In this document: positions 25,794-38,622 of the stretch, piece by piece
Numbering within the stretch: position 1 is the stretch's first letter
How the letters are laid out: the number at the start of each line of letters is the position of its first letter
Assembly (NCBI GenBank): GCA_021442155.1
Contig: CM038214.1
Coordinates: 142,762,040 to 142,826,039 of the forward strand
Direction: 5' to 3'
Origin: Cymbidium sinense
Taxonomy: Eukaryota > Streptophyta > Magnoliopsida > Asparagales > Orchidaceae
DNA length: 64,000 nucleotides
Notes under the pieces: generated by a model
What the model was told of the DNA's origin: nothing
The model's database searches: none
What the model saw: the letters and a program-made list of their open reading frames with translations, nothing else
Made by a program: the position numbers and the translations under genes

Positions 25794-27780
25794 ATTCTTA
25801 GCTTGGTTTTTGATGATCTTTTTCTTTTGGTTACACCTTGTTAAGCCCTCTTTTGGTTATGGTAATCAACTTATTTTCTCTCTTTGGCCTGAGCTAGGTT
25901 ATATTTTTGATCTCTTAATTTTAGATTGGCTTGGTTTTTTGGACCTGGTGGTTATTGTAAGTGGGGCTTGTGTTGTTTTGGTTTTTGCTTGGCTTCATCA
26001 TCTATCACAGGTGTTTACCATAATTTTCCGGCTATTTTTTATATCCTCCTTTTGGTTTGTGGCTATGGTTGTTGTAGCTTTTTCTTTTTGTGTGGGTTTT
26101 GCCTCTTTTTGGGCTGCTTGCTAACTTACCTGAGTTGGATTAGCTACTGTGGTGGTTGACTGGGTGGCTTTGTTGGCTGGTTGGGTTGGTTGGTTGGTTG
26201 GATGGCTAGCTGTTTTGGCTATTTTTTCATTTTTTGTTGGTGATTGATCTGAGGATGTGTTGGTGGTTTTTCTCTGGCTTGATTTTGGGATGATGGAGGT
26301 TATTGGCTGGCTATTATTTTCTCTATTTTCTTGATTAGGGCTTTGTGGTTGGTTTTATTGATTTTTGTTCTATTTCTTTTGGTTATTATATTGACCTCCT
26401 CCTATATTGGCCTTCCTCTCTTAGCTGCAGGGGCTTTGTGTTTGGGTATTGTTCTAGATTGGCTGGTTGAAGGCTATTTTGTGGCTATTAGTTAGCCTCG
26501 GGTGCTGGTGGCTTGGTTGGTTTCCATTATTGTTTATGTTCCTGTTGGCTAGCTTGTAGTCTATCTTATTAGGCTTTGTACCATTTTTCTTTGGCTAGCT
26601 ATTCTACTTACCTAGATCAGATTTTCTTTTTCCTTGGTTGGGTTTGGTGGCTGCTATCTACTTCTACCTATTCCCTGGCTATCTTGGGTGATTTAGGCTT
26701 GATGACTATTGTTGGTCTTTAAACTGACTTGGGTTTTCTGCTATTGTGGTTGGCTAGGAGGTTATGTTGGCTGGTTGGTTTGGTTGGTTGTATTGGCTGG
26801 GTTGGTTGGTGGGGTGGCTATTTTGGCCAATTTTTCCTGCTCCTTTGGTGACTGTTATGGGAACCTACTGGTGTTCTTTTTGTGACCTATATTTCTAGTT
26901 TCCTTTTGCTTTATTTTTTCTCTCTTGGCTGCAACTGACCCCCTTTTTCCAGTTTGGGTGGCAACCTTTTGTTTGCAGTTAGGCTAGTTGTTTTTACTAG
27001 CTCTTTTTACTTTATTGGTGGAGGATATGAGCACTTGTGTTTTCTTTTTTTGCTCTTATTTGTCTGGTTTGTGTTGTTACCCTGTCATGATGCTTTCCTT
27101 TTGATTTTGTTATTCTTTTTGGTGGTGGCTTTGGTGGTGCTCCTACTATATTGTTGCTATCCAGATGGTTGTTGATTATCTACCTTATTGGGCTTGGTTG
27201 TTCTAATGGCTTGGTGGTTGGCTTTTATGTTTGCTATTTGGGATTTTGTAGCCTTACTGATGATGAGACTTTGAATGATGGACTACCAGGTATGCTGGCT
27301 ATGATGGCCTTGATGTTTCCCACTCTATTTTCTTTTGGCTGGTAGCATTATATGTAATTGTAACCCTTCTCTTGAAGTTTGGATGCTTACATATACTGTT
27401 GCTTCTTGAGATGATTATGCGAGCACGAGCCTTTTCTTTACTTTACTCCTTTTTTTTCTCTTACTTTTATGCTTCTTAATTGTACTCATCCTTTCAAAAG
27501 TATGTTACAGATTTCTTTTATAGGTTGGGAGAGTCTTGTAGGTGGATCTTGCTGGTATAAAATGGACCAAATGAAGTTTGTTGTTGCTCACATGGATTTT
27601 CTACTGTTGATTTTTTGGTTTTTCTTTTTCATTCTATCCTTCATTATTGTAATAGTTAGGGGGTTTATCTCTTTAGGATTTATTGTACCTCATTGAGCAT
27701 TAGCATAGAGATTTACCCTCTCTAAAGATATTGCACTTTTTCTTTGTGGCAATAAAATTTTTCTAATTTCCCTAATAAAA
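25794..27780 (+). other. LINE-B 3' region
   Basis: About 2 kb of T/G-rich sequence lies here, with repeated GGTTGG words near 26170-26220 and 26770-26820. The open frames in it (for example 25768-26124) are hydrophobic and low-complexity. The last 450 bases match the LINE-A, LINE-C and inverted-fragment 3' ends. AATAAA lies at 27751-27756. Confidence 0.7.
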
Positions 27781-28639
27781 AAACAAACCCTAAACCCCCA
27801 AAATTAAAACCCTAAACCCTAAACCCTAAACCCTAAACTAAACCATAAACCCTAAACCCTAAACCCTAAATCCCTAAAATCTACTAAACCTACACCTAAA
27901 CCTAAACCTAAATTAAATAAAACCTAAAATAAAATAAATAAAACTAAACTAAATAAAATATAAAATAAAATAAAATAAAATAAACTAAAACCTAAACCTA
28001 AAAAATAAAAAATAAAATAAAATAAAAATAAAAACTAAAATAAATAAAATAAAAAATAAATAAAATAAATAAAATAAAAATAAAAATAAAATAAAACTAA
28101 ACTAAAATAAAATAAAAATAAACTTAAAATAAACCTAAAATAAAATAAAATAAAAAATAAATAAAAAAAAATAAAATAAATAAAAAATAAAAAAAATAAA
28201 TAAAAAATAAATAAAATAAACAAAATAATAAACCTAAACCTATAAATAAAATAAAACTAAAAAAAAAAATAAACTAAACTAAATAAAAAATAAATAAATA
28301 AAATAAACTAAATGAAATAAAATAAACTAAAATAAACTAAACTAAAACTAAAAATAAACCTAAAAATAAATAAAAGAAAAAAACCTAAACCTAAACTTAA
28401 AAAAAATAAAATAAAAAACCTAAATAAAAAAAAAATAAAAATAAAACCTAATAAAAATAAATAAAATAAAACTAAACTAAAAAAATAAACATAAAAAACT
28501 AAAACCTAAACTAAAAAAGTAAACTAAAATAAAAAACCTAAACTAAAATGAATAAACTAAAATAAATAAAATAAACTAAATAAAATAAAATAAAATAAAA
28601 TAAAATAAATAAAAAATAAATAAATAAATAAAAATAAAC

Positions 28640-29035
28640 CAGGTTTACATTAAAAATCAAACCTTAGGCCTAGGCACTAAGCCCTAAAATCTAAAACCCA
28701 CAAACTCTGCCAACCTCTAACTCTAGGCCTGAGACCTAAACAAACCCAAACCTGGGCCCAGACCCTGGCACAACCACCTGACTGACCTAATCTGACTAAA
28801 CACAAACTACTGACCCTAAACACAGGCCCTAAACCTGAGCCCTAAACCTGAGCCACTGAGCCAAACTGGGCCTGAGCTAACCTGAGACTCTGACACTGAC
28901 CACTAAACTAACTCTCCCACTAAAGGAGCCTAAATACCACAGGCCACTGGGCTACCCTAAACCTGGGCCCTGGGCCACAACCCTAAAACCTCCTAAACCT
29001 AATCTGAGCCACAGCTGAAACTTCTAGTAAATTAT
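28640..29035. repeat. GC-richer CCTGGG/CCTGAG-type island within the array
   Basis: Words such as CCTGGGCCC, CCTGAGCC, CCTAGGC and ACTGAC replace the usual heptamers over about 400 bases, while CCCTAAA still appears between them. There is no coding frame. It could be a genuine variant subarray or a base-calling/consensus error of the telomere repeat. Confidence 0.6.
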
Positions 29036-29960
29036 GCTAAAATAAAATAAATACAAAACTAAAAATAAATAAAATAATAAAATAAAACCTAAAACCTAAA
29101 TAAAAAAAAATAAAATAATTAAAATAAAGATAAATAAACTGAATAAAACCTAAATAAAATAAACTAAATAAAATAAAATAAAATAAATCTAAAATAAAAT
29201 AAAAACTAAATAAAACCTAAACCTAAAATATAAACTAAAAATAAAACCTAAAATAAATAAAAATAAAAAACTCAACCAAAAATAAAATAAAATAAATAAA
29301 ATAAAATAAAACTAAACTAAAAATAAGATAAACTAAAATAAATAAAAGACCTAAAATAAACCTAAAATAAAAACCTAAAAAAACCATACACCTAAAAGCT
29401 AAAAACCTAAACCTAAACTAAAAAACTAAAAAAATAAAATAAATAAACTAATAAAATAAAATGAAAAAAATAAAATAAAATAAAACATAAAATAATACAA
29501 ACATAAAAAAAAAATAAAATAAAATAAAATAAAAATAAACTAAAATAAAATAAATAAAACCTAAACTAAACTAAAAATAAATAAAAAAAGCTAAACATAA
29601 ATTAAAATAAAATAAACTACAATAAAATAAAATAAAATAAAAAACTAGATAAAAAACCTAAACCTAAAAAAATAAACCTAAAATAAATAAAAAATAAAAC
29701 CTAAACTAAAAAAAAAAAATAAACCTAAAATAAACAAAATAAAATAAACCTAAACTAAATAAAATAAATAAAACCTAAACTAAAATAAACTAACCACAAA
29801 CCCAAAAAAAAAATAAAATAAACTAAAATAAACTAAACCTAAACTAAAAAAAAAATCTAATAAACTAAACTTAAATAAACCTAAAAAAAAAACAAAAATA
29901 AAAAAAAACTAAACTAAAAACAAAAAAAAAAATAAAAAATAAACTAAATAAACTAAACTA

Positions 29961-29977
29961 TTGGTTTACTTAATTTT
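29961..29977 (+). repeat. Higher-order box
   Basis: TTGGTTTACTTAATTTT, with the AAATAAA array on its left and CCCAAACCCTAAA on its right. Confidence 0.55.
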
Positions 29978-30118
29978 TTTTAAATAAACCACAAATCTAA
30001 ACCCAAACCCTAAATCTTAAAAACCCAACCCAAACCTAAACCATAAACCCCAAACCTAAACTAAATTTAAATAACTAAATAAATTAAAAAATAAACCTAA
30101 ACCTAAAAACTAAACCCA

Positions 30119-30527
30119 AGAATGGGCAAAACCTTTACAAAGAACATCACCAATCAAGCGTCTAGATCACGTGGGTGAAGGTGGAGGGCGGTTATCCAAT
30201 GGTGGTGGGGGATCTTGAGATATGGTGGATATAGAGGTGGTGGCGAGGAAGCGATGGTGGTGGCAGTGAGAGATCGGGATATGATGGTGGATCCCCATTA
30301 CTCAAGAGGCTGGGGTGGTTCGATGGGACTGGAGAAACGAAGGATGGTAATCAATCTTTGCTTATGGGCTGTGTCTGAGTAGATAGTTCTAGTTTTCTAG
30401 GATTTTTGATTTATGCTCATTTTTATCTATGCCATCCTTGTGTCTTAGAAAACTTGGTGTGCTACTTGGTTGATGAAATCGAGAAGAAGAAATGTTGAAT
30501 CTGAATTTATTCTCTATTAAAAAAAAC
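30119..30527 (+). pseudogene. GRP fragment 3
   Basis: It begins AGAATGGGCAAAACCTT (NGQNL in the better copies). Only short Gly codon runs remain and the frame is lost to deletions. The 3'UTR (GTGTCTTAGAAAACTTGGTG, GATGAAATCGAGAAGAAG) is close to that of copies 2 and 5, and it ends in TTAAAAAAAACC. Confidence 0.75.
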
Positions 30528-33379
30528 CAAAAATCCAAAACCTTAAACTAAAACTCGAACCCTAGACCTAAAACCTAAACCTAAACCCTAAACCCTAAAA
30601 ACCCTAAACCACAAATCTAAACCCTAAACCCTAACCTAAACCTAAACCCTAAACCTAAAAAACAACCAAAAAAACCTAAACCCAAAAACAAAATAAAAAA
30701 TAAAATAAATAAAAAAAAAATAAAAAAAAAATAAAATAAAATAAAATAAATAAATAAACTAAAATAAAATAAAACCTAATAAAATAAATAAAAAGAAAAA
30801 AAATAAAATAAAATAAAATAAAAACTAAACTAAAATAAAAACTAAATAAAATAAAACTAAACCTAAATAAAATAAAATAAAGCTAAAATAAAATAAATTA
30901 AATTACATAAAAACCTAAACCTAAAATAAATAAAATAAAACATAAACCCTAAACCTAAAATAAAATAAAAACATAAACTTAAACATAAACTAAAATAAAC
31001 TAAACTAAATAAAATAAACCTAAACCTAAATAAACTAAATCTAAAATAAACCCTAAATTAAAAAAATAAACTAAAAAAATAAAAAAATAAACTAAACCTA
31101 AATAATAAAATAAAATAAGATAAAATAAAATAAACTAAACAAAAATAAAATAAATAAAACCTAAACAAAAAAATAACTAAAATAAAATAATAAAATAAAT
31201 AAACTAAATAAATAAAAAAAAATATAAATAAAATAAAATAAATAAAAAAATAAAATAAATAAACTAAATAAACCTATTTGCTTAAATAAAAAAAACTTAT
31301 CCTACCCTAAACCTAAAGGACCACTGACCCACCCACCACAATTCATGACCCTAAACCACGGACCACCTGACCATAAACTAACCTAAACCACAACCCTAAC
31401 CAAACCTAAACCTAACTTAAACCTAAACCTATACAACCCCAGACCTAAAACCCTAAACCTAAAACCCTAAAACTAAAATCTAAAATAAAATAAAATAAAA
31501 ATAAAATAAAATAAAAATAAAATAAATAAAATAAACTAAACTAAAACTAAAACCTACTAAAAGACCAAAATGTAAAATAAAATAAAATAAAATAAAAACT
31601 AAAATAATAATAAAATAAATAAAAACTAAAAATAAAAAACCTAAAATAAAAAAAATAAAATAAAATAAAACATAAAATAAAATAAAATAAACCTAAAATA
31701 AAATAAAATAAAACTAAATAAAACTAAACCTAAAAAATAAACCTAAAAGTTAAACCAAAATAAATAAAAATAAAACCTAAAATACTAAAAAAAATGTAAA
31801 CTAAACTAAAATAATAAACTAAAATAAAATAAATAAAATCTAAACCTAAAATAAATTAAACCTAAAACCTAAACTAAATAAAATAAAATAAACTAAAAAA
31901 CCCAAACTAAACTAAAAAATAAAACCTAAAATAAACCTAAAATAAAACCTAAAACCTAAAACTAAAAAAATAAAATAAAAACTAAACTACTAAATAAAAA
32001 GAAAATAAAATAAAAAAATAAATTAAAATAAAAATAAATAAAATAAATAACTAAAATAAATAAAATAAATAAACCTAAATAAAATAAAATTAAATAAATA
32101 AATAAACTAAATAAATTGAATAAACTAAACCTTCCATTTACTTAATTGAAAAAAATAAAATAAGAAAATCAAGAAAAAAAACCCTACTAAACCCTAAAAT
32201 ACATAAGCTCTAAAATTTAAAACCTAAACCTAAAATAAAATAAAACCTAAAAAATAAAATAATAAAAAACTTAAACCTAAATAAAATAAAATAAAAATAA
32301 AATAAAAGCTAAACTAAACTAAACTAAACTCTAAAGTAAAATAAAATAAAATAAAAATAAAAATTAAAAAAATAATATAAATAAAAACAAACTAAACTAA
32401 AAAAATAAAATAAACCTAAAATAAAAACCTAAATAAAATAAAATAAATGTAAAATAAAATAAACCCAAAATAAAAGAAAATAAAACTAAATAAAAAAATT
32501 AAACCTAAAACTAACATAAAATAAATAAAAAAAACTAAACCTAAACTAAAAAAACTTAAACCTAAAATAAAAAAATAAATAAACCTAAACCTAAACTAAA
32601 AATAAACTAAACTAAAAAAAAATCTAAACCTAAACCTAATAAAAACTAAACTAAAATAAAATAAAAAATAAATAAACTAAAAAAATAAAACTAAACTAAA
32701 ACTAAAAAATAAAACCTAAAATAAACCTAAAAACCAACAAAAATAAAATAAAATGAAAACCTAAACTAAACCTAAAAAAAAATAAAACCTAAACATAAAA
32801 ATAAAAAAATAAAAAATAAACTAAAAAATACATAAACCTAAACTAAAAAAAAAAAAAACTAATTAAAAAACTAACAAAAATAAAATAAACCTAAAATAAA
32901 ATAAACTAAACTAAATAAAAATAAACCTAAATAAAATAAATAAATAAATAAACTAATAAATAAATAACTAAATAAAACCTAAAAATCTTTTATTTTTTTT
33001 TAAAAACATAAACCCTAACCATAAACCCTAAACCCAAACCCTACTACAAATCTATAAACCCTACCCTAATAAACCTAAAACTAAACCCTAAACAACCTAA
33101 ACTAACCTAAACCCACAAACCTAAACCTAAACTAAACCACCCAAAACCTTAAAACCTAAAGCCTAAACCCCAAACCTAAACTAACCTAAACCCTACTAAA
33201 CTCAAACCACAACCCTAAATCTAAAACCCCAAACCTAAAACCTAAACCCAACCCAATCTAAACCTAAAAGCATAAACCCTAAACCTAAAACCAACCCTAA
33301 ACCCCAAAATATAAAACCATACCTAAGTAATAAAATAAATTAAAAAAACCTAAACCCTAAAACCTAATAAACCTAAACC
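30528..33379. repeat. Telomere-like array, two or three higher-order cycles
   Basis: Three passages from AAATAAA to CCCTAAA-like sequence occur, near 31275 (weak box TATTTGCTTAAA), 32131 (CCATTTACTTAATT) and 32980. No GRP copy follows the first two, so not every cycle carries the GRP insert. The strand is C-rich on plus throughout. No gene is seen. Confidence 0.85.
32133..32148 (+). repeat. Higher-order box
   Basis: TCCATTTACTTAATTG lies between an AAATAAA array and a short CCCTAAA stretch. Confidence 0.5.
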
Positions 33380-33816
33380 AGAATGGTAAACCATGGCGGC
33401 TCATATTAACCCTGGGTCAGTGGTGTGGTGGAGTGGAGGAGGTCTGGTGGTGGTGGATCTGGAGGTGTTGGATATGGAGTGGTGGTCAGTAGTCTGGTTA
33501 TGAGAGGAAGATAGAGGTTACAACCATGGTGGTGGCGAGGGAGAGATGGGGATATGATGGTGGATCCGTAACTCAAGAGGCCATGGTGGTTATGAGCTGG
33601 AGAAAGCGAAGAATGACCGATCGATCTGGCTTATGGGCTGTCTTTATAGTAGAGACAGTTCTAGTTATCTAGGCTTTTTGATTTGCTCTAAGCGTGCTCA
33701 TTTTTATTTATGTCATCGCTTGTGTCTTAGAAAACTTGGAGTGTTACTTGGTTGATGAAATCAAAAAGAAGAAATATTGAATTTGAATTTGTTCACTATT
33801 AAGAAAAAAAAAAAAA
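33380..33816 (+). pseudogene. GRP fragment 4
   Basis: The 5' junction reads AACCAGAATGGTAAACC. The Gly-rich part is heavily indel-damaged, but GGTTACAACCATGGTGGTGG and GATATGATGGTGGATCC are still recognisable (GYNHGGG, YDGGS). The 3'UTR is nearly complete, ending in ATTAAG plus about 13 A. Confidence 0.75.
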
Positions 33817-35920
33817 CCTAAACCCTAAACTAAAACCATAACCGTAGACCTAAAACTAAACCCAAAACCTAAAACCTAAACCTAAACCCAAACCCTAAAC
33901 CAAAAACCTAAAATAAACCCTAAACCACCCTAAACTAAACCTCAACTAAACCTAAACCCTAAACCTAAAAGCTAAAACCTAAACCTAAACTAAATAAAAC
34001 CTAAAAATAAAATAAATAAATAAATAAAAACCAAAGTAAAATAATAAATATAAAAAATATAAAACCTAAACTAAAACTAAACTAAACCTAAACCTAAACT
34101 TAAAGAAAATAAAAAATAAAACTAAACTAAAATAAAATAAATAAACTAAACTAAAAAAAATAAAACCTAAATAAAATAGAAAATAAACCTAAAATAAAAA
34201 TAAAATAATCCTAAAATAAAATAAAATAAAACTAAATAAAACCTAAAAATAAATAAAAAAATAAAACTTAAACCTAAACTTTAAAAAAACCTAAACCTAA
34301 AATAAAAATAAAATAAATCTAAACTTAAAGCCTAAACTAAAATAAACTAAACTAAATAAATAAAACCTAAACCTAAACCTAAACCCAAAATAAAAAAATA
34401 AAATAAACAAACTAAAACTAAAAATAAAACCTAAGAATAAACCAATAATAAAACCTAAACCCTAAACCTAAAAAAAAATAAAACCTAAACCTAAACAAAA
34501 AATAAAATATAAAACCTAAACATGAAAATAAAATAAAATAAAACTAAACTAAAAAATGAACTAATACTAAAAAATAAACTAAAATAAAAAATGTTAACTA
34601 AAATAAATATAAAATAAAATAAAATAAGCCTAAATAAAATAAAAAAATAAAATAAACTAAAATAAATAAAATAAACTAAATAAACTAAACTGTGTTACTT
34701 AATTTTTTTTTAAAAAAAACCCACAAACCCACTAAATCTAAACTAAACCATACCCAACCCTAAACTAAAACAAGCACTAAACCTAAACCTACCAAATAAA
34801 ACCATAAACCACAACCCATAAAACCCTATAAAAACCCTAAACTACTAAAACATAAAAACTAAACTAAATAAATAAAAATAAAAATAAAAAAAATAAATAA
34901 AAAAATAAAATAAAACCTAAATGAAACTAAACCTAAACCTAAATGTAAAATAACATAAATAAAATAATAACTAAACTAAAATAAAAATAAAACCTAAACT
35001 AAACTAAAATGAAATAAACATAAATAATAATAAAATAAAAAACTAAACTTAAAATCAAAATAAAATAAAACCTAAAATAAAACTAAATAAAACTAAATAA
35101 AACCTAAACCTAAAATAAAAATAAAATCAATCAAAATAAACCTAAACCTAAACTAAAAAAAAGTAGACCTAAAATAAAGAAAAAATAAATAAACCTAAAC
35201 TAAAATATATAAAATCTAAAACCTAAAATAAATTATACCTAAACCCTAAACTAAATAAAATAAAATAAACTAAAACCTAAACTAAATAATAAAACCTAAA
35301 ATAAACCTAAAATAAAACCTAAAACCTAAACTTAAAAATATAATAAAAATAAACCTAAACCTAAAATAAAAAATAAACCAAACCTTAAAATAAAATAAAA
35401 TAAAATAAACTAAAAATAAGAATAAACCTAAAACCTAAAATAAACTAAAAATAAAAAAACCCAAATTAAAATAAATAAACATAAAATAAATAAAAAACTA
35501 AATAAAATAAAAATAAACCTAAATAAAAATTAAATAAAAAAAATAAATAAAATGAAATAAACTAAATAAACTAAACCTCTTATTTGAATTTAAAAAAACC
35601 TAAACCTAAACCTAAAAAAAACCTAAACTAACCTAAATGTTAAACCCTAAACTAACCTAAATCTTAAATAAACCCCAAAACCTAACAAAACCCTAAACCT
35701 AACCTCCACAAACACTCACAAACCCAAACACTCAAAATTAAACCCCTAAACCTAACCCACAAACCCCAAAAACCTTCCACACAAAACCCAAACCAAAACC
35801 CTAATCCCTAAACCCCCAACCTAAACATAAACTCTAAACAAACCCTAAACCCCCAAACTAAACTTAAAGTAAATAAATTAATAAATAAACCTAAACCTAA
35901 ATTTTAATAAACCTAAACCC
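33817..35920. repeat. Telomere-like array between GRP 4 and GRP 5
   Basis: A clean CCCTAAA start decays to AAATAAA/CCTAAA. There are box-like turns near 34691 (GTGTTACTTAATTTT) and 35578 (CTTATTTGAATTT). The latter is followed by an unusually C-rich variant (CCCAAAAACC, CCACAAAC) up to about 35850. No gene is seen. Confidence 0.85.
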
Positions 35921-36373
35921 AAGAATGGGTAGAACTTTGGTGGAACATCACCATCCGCTCGGTTTAGATCGGCGTGGGGAAGGTGGAGGCGGTTTATCAG
36001 TGGTGGTGGGGATCTAGATGTCTTTGGTGGATTTGGAGGTGGTGGTTATGGAGGGAGGAGAAATGGAGGTTACAGCTGTGGTGGTGGCAAAGGGAAGATA
36101 AGGGATATGATGGTGGATCCGCTACTCGAGAGGCCAGGGTGGTTCTGATGGGAACTAGAGAAACTTAAGAACAACCTATCCAATCAGCTATTTATGAAAC
36201 TATGTCTTTATTGTAGAGATGGTTCTAGTTATCTAAGATTTTTTATTTTCTCTATGCGTGCTCATTTTTTATTAATGTCGTCGCTTGTGTCTCAGAAAAC
36301 TTGGTGTGTTACTTGGTTGATGAAATTGAAAAGAAGAAATGCTGAATATGAATTTATTCAATATTAAAAAATA
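35921..36373 (+). pseudogene. GRP fragment 5
   Basis: It starts AGAATGGGTAGAACTTTGG. An in-frame Gly-rich stretch reads GGFGGGGYGGRRNGGYSCGG near 36026-36085, with frameshifts on both sides. The 3'UTR is almost full length and ends in ATATTAAAAAATACC. The chance frame at 35974-36168 is not the GRP frame. Confidence 0.8.
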
Positions 36374-36848
36374 CCAAAAATCATAAACCCTAAACTAAAA
36401 CGTGAACCATTGACCTAAATCATAAACCCTAAATCCGAAAATCCTAAACCCTAAATCCTAAAAGCTAAACTTTAAAGCCTAAACCTTATACCCTAAACCC
36501 CTAACCTTAAACCTAAAGCCACAAACCCCCCAAACCACAAACCACACAACCCACAATCCCTCATTTAAACCTTAAAAGTTAAAACTGAAGCCTAAAACTA
36601 AATAAAACCTAAAATAAAATAAATAAAATGAGCACAGGACTTTAAGAATGACAAATAAAATAAAATAAAACCCTGGGAATTAAGACCTAAAAGAGCTAAA
36701 TCTAGCTTAGGCTGAGATTAAGGTAAAAGAGCTAAAATAAAAGATTAAAACTGAACTAGGCTAAATGAAAGATAAAACCTAAAATGAAGATATAAAGGCT
36801 AAACGTAAAATAAAAATAAAAGAGCTAGAATAAGATTAAAGATAAAGA
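36374..36848. repeat. Telomere-like array decaying toward the gap
   Basis: CCCTAAA runs to about 36590. From about 36630 to the gap the sequence becomes a mixture of GAGCTA, GATAAA, AGATTAAA and CCTGGG words not seen in ordinary blocks. The right edge of the gap carries the reverse complement of the same words. No gene is seen. Confidence 0.75.
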
Positions 36849-36948
36849 NNNNNNNNNNNNNNNNNNNNNNNNNNNNNNNNNNNNNNNNNNNNNNNNNNNN
36901 NNNNNNNNNNNNNNNNNNNNNNNNNNNNNNNNNNNNNNNNNNNNNNNN
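36849..36948. other. Assembly gap (100 N)
   Basis: Exactly 100 N, the conventional placeholder for a scaffold join of unknown length. The repeat strand changes from C-rich to G-rich across it. Confidence 0.99.
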
Positions 36949-38217
36949 TTTATCTAGTTTTATTTATCTTTATCTAGCTCATTTTAATCTTTTATCTTTA
37001 GTTTTATTTATTTTATTTTTTTATCTTTTATTTTATCTTTTTATTTTTTAGCTTATTTCTTTATCTTTATCTTTTTATTTATTTTATTTATCTATTTTAT
37101 TTATCTTGTTAGTTTTCATTTATCTTTATCTTTATCCATTTAGTTTATATCTTTTAGGTCTTATTTCCTCTTTAGGTTTGTGGTTCTAGCTTGTGGTTTC
37201 AGTTTTGCTGGTCTGGGGCCTAGGCTCAGTGGTTGCAGGGTTTGCCTGGGCCTAGGGTCTTAGGGCTCTTATCTTTCTTATTTAGGCTGGCTTCAGGCCT
37301 AGGGTTTAGGCTCAGTTTTGCCTGGGGATCTGTGCTCAATCTTTTTTTTAAATCTCAGAAACCCAGGTTTAGTTTATTTAGTATATTTAGTTTATTTTAT
37401 TTTAGTTTCATTTTATTTTTTATTTATTTTTAGATTTATTTTATTTTATTTTTAATTTTAGATTTTATTTTATTATTTTATTTTAGTTTTATTTTATTTA
37501 GTTTTAGTTTATTTTTTTTACTGAGTTTTATTTTATTTTATTTATTTCATTTTTTTTTATTTAGTTTTATTTTATTTTTTAGGTTTTATTTTATTTTTAT
37601 GTTAGTTTTAAGCCTATTTTTTTTATTTTAGAGTAGTTTATTTATATTTTATTTATTTTTTTAGTTTATTTATTATTTATTTTTTTATTATTTTATCTTT
37701 GTTTTTTAGGATTATTTTATTTTGTTTATTTTATTTTATTTATTTTTTTTATTTAGTCATTTTATTTTATTTTATATTTTATCTTATTTATTTTATTTTA
37801 TATTTAATTTATTTATTTTAGCCTATTAGTTTATATCTTTATCTTTAGTTCATTTTATATCTTTATCTATCTTATTTATCTTAGGCCTAGCTCAGTATCT
37901 TATCTATCTTATATCATCTAGATCAGGCCTCATTCATCTATTTTACTAGCTTTAGCTGTGTTACTCAGTGGCTCAGTGGTGGTTGGGCCTAGCTCAGTCA
38001 GTCAGTTTAGGGTTTGCAGGTTTTGTGGTTTGCCTGGGCCTGTGGTCAGTGTGTTTTGCTGGTTTAGTAGGGTTTAGGCCCAGTTTGTGGCAGTGTTGAG
38101 TGGTTGGTTTAGGTTTAGGTTTAGGGTTTATTTTATTTAGGGTTTGGTTTAGGTTTAGGGATTTAGTTTAGGACTTTTAGGTTTAGGTTTAGGTCAGAGT
38201 TTAGTTGTAGATTTAGG
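36949..38217 (-). repeat. Inverted telomere-like array (G-rich strand on plus)
   Basis: TTTATTTTA and TTTAGG/TTTAGGG units replace the CCCTAAA orientation seen everywhere else. Two GC-richer patches, about 37150-37350 and 37890-38110, read CCTGGGCCTAGG, GGCTCAGT and similar. They look like the reverse complement of the 28640-29035 island. No gene is seen; the frame at 37233-37433 is low-complexity. Confidence 0.85.
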
Positions 38218-38622
38218 TTTTTTTTTGGAAATTAGGGAAATTTTATTGCCACAAAGAAAAGGTACAAATTCCTTAAAAGGGGTAAATCTCTAAGCTAATG
38301 CTCAAAAAGCTACAAAGAGTCCTAAGGAGATAAGCCCCTTAACTAATACGATAGTTAAGGAAAGCAAGCTAAGAAAAAAGAAATAGATCCACAAAAAAAA
38401 TCCCATGAAATTAAGCAACTTCCTCCGAAACCAGACAATCCAAGAAGATTAGTCTCCCAACCTACCAGATCAGAACATGATTAAAGGGATGAGTACAAAA
38501 AAATGAAATACTTAATCAAGCATAAAGAGTAAGAGCAGATAGAAAAATAAGATAAAGAAAAGGCTCGTGCTCAGCTTATAATCTCAAGGAGCAAAGACCA
38601 TATGTAAGCATCCAAACATCAA
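38218..38622 (-). mobile_element. Inverted LINE 3'-end fragment (LINE-D)
   Basis: On minus this is the last 400 bases of the same LINE family. It runs from AAGTGTTTGGATGCTTACATA-like sequence near 38610, through GAGCACGAGCCTTTTCTTTA, to TTTGTGGCAATAAAATTTCC and poly(A) (38218-38226 as T). AATAAA on minus lies at 38242-38247. Read on its own strand, its poly(A) is again followed by CCCTAAA, the same relative orientation as LINE-A, -B and -C. Confidence 0.85.

Larger units (their letters stand above)
20222..27780 (+). mobile_element. LINE-B, L1-type plant non-LTR retrotransposon
   Basis: About 7.5 kb with the same plan as LINE-A. It begins with a CT-rich leader (CCCTCCTCCCCAAG) abutting CCCTAAA and ends in AATAAAATTTTTCTAATTTCCC plus A-rich DNA abutting CCCTAAA. 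ORF1 is the best preserved of the three copies. ORF2 has lost catalytic residues in RT and RNase H. The region after ORF2 is about 2 kb of T/G-rich sequence with many TTGGTTGG words. It is flanked on both sides by telomere-like array and has the same orientation as LINE-A and LINE-C. Confidence 0.85.
27781..30118. repeat. Telomere-like array after LINE-B
   Basis: CCCTAAA lies directly on the LINE tail and decays to AAATAAA by about 27910. An unusual GC-richer block (28640-29035) sits in the middle, then AAATAAA resumes. Near 29961 the box variant TTGGTTTACTTAATTT introduces CCCTAAA again. AATAACTAAATAAATTAAA precedes GRP 3. Confidence 0.85.

Noticed and set aside
28035..28223. Minus-strand Phe/Leu/Tyr-only frame (also 47992-48174)
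   Set aside because: Direct translation of AAATAAA low-complexity repeat.
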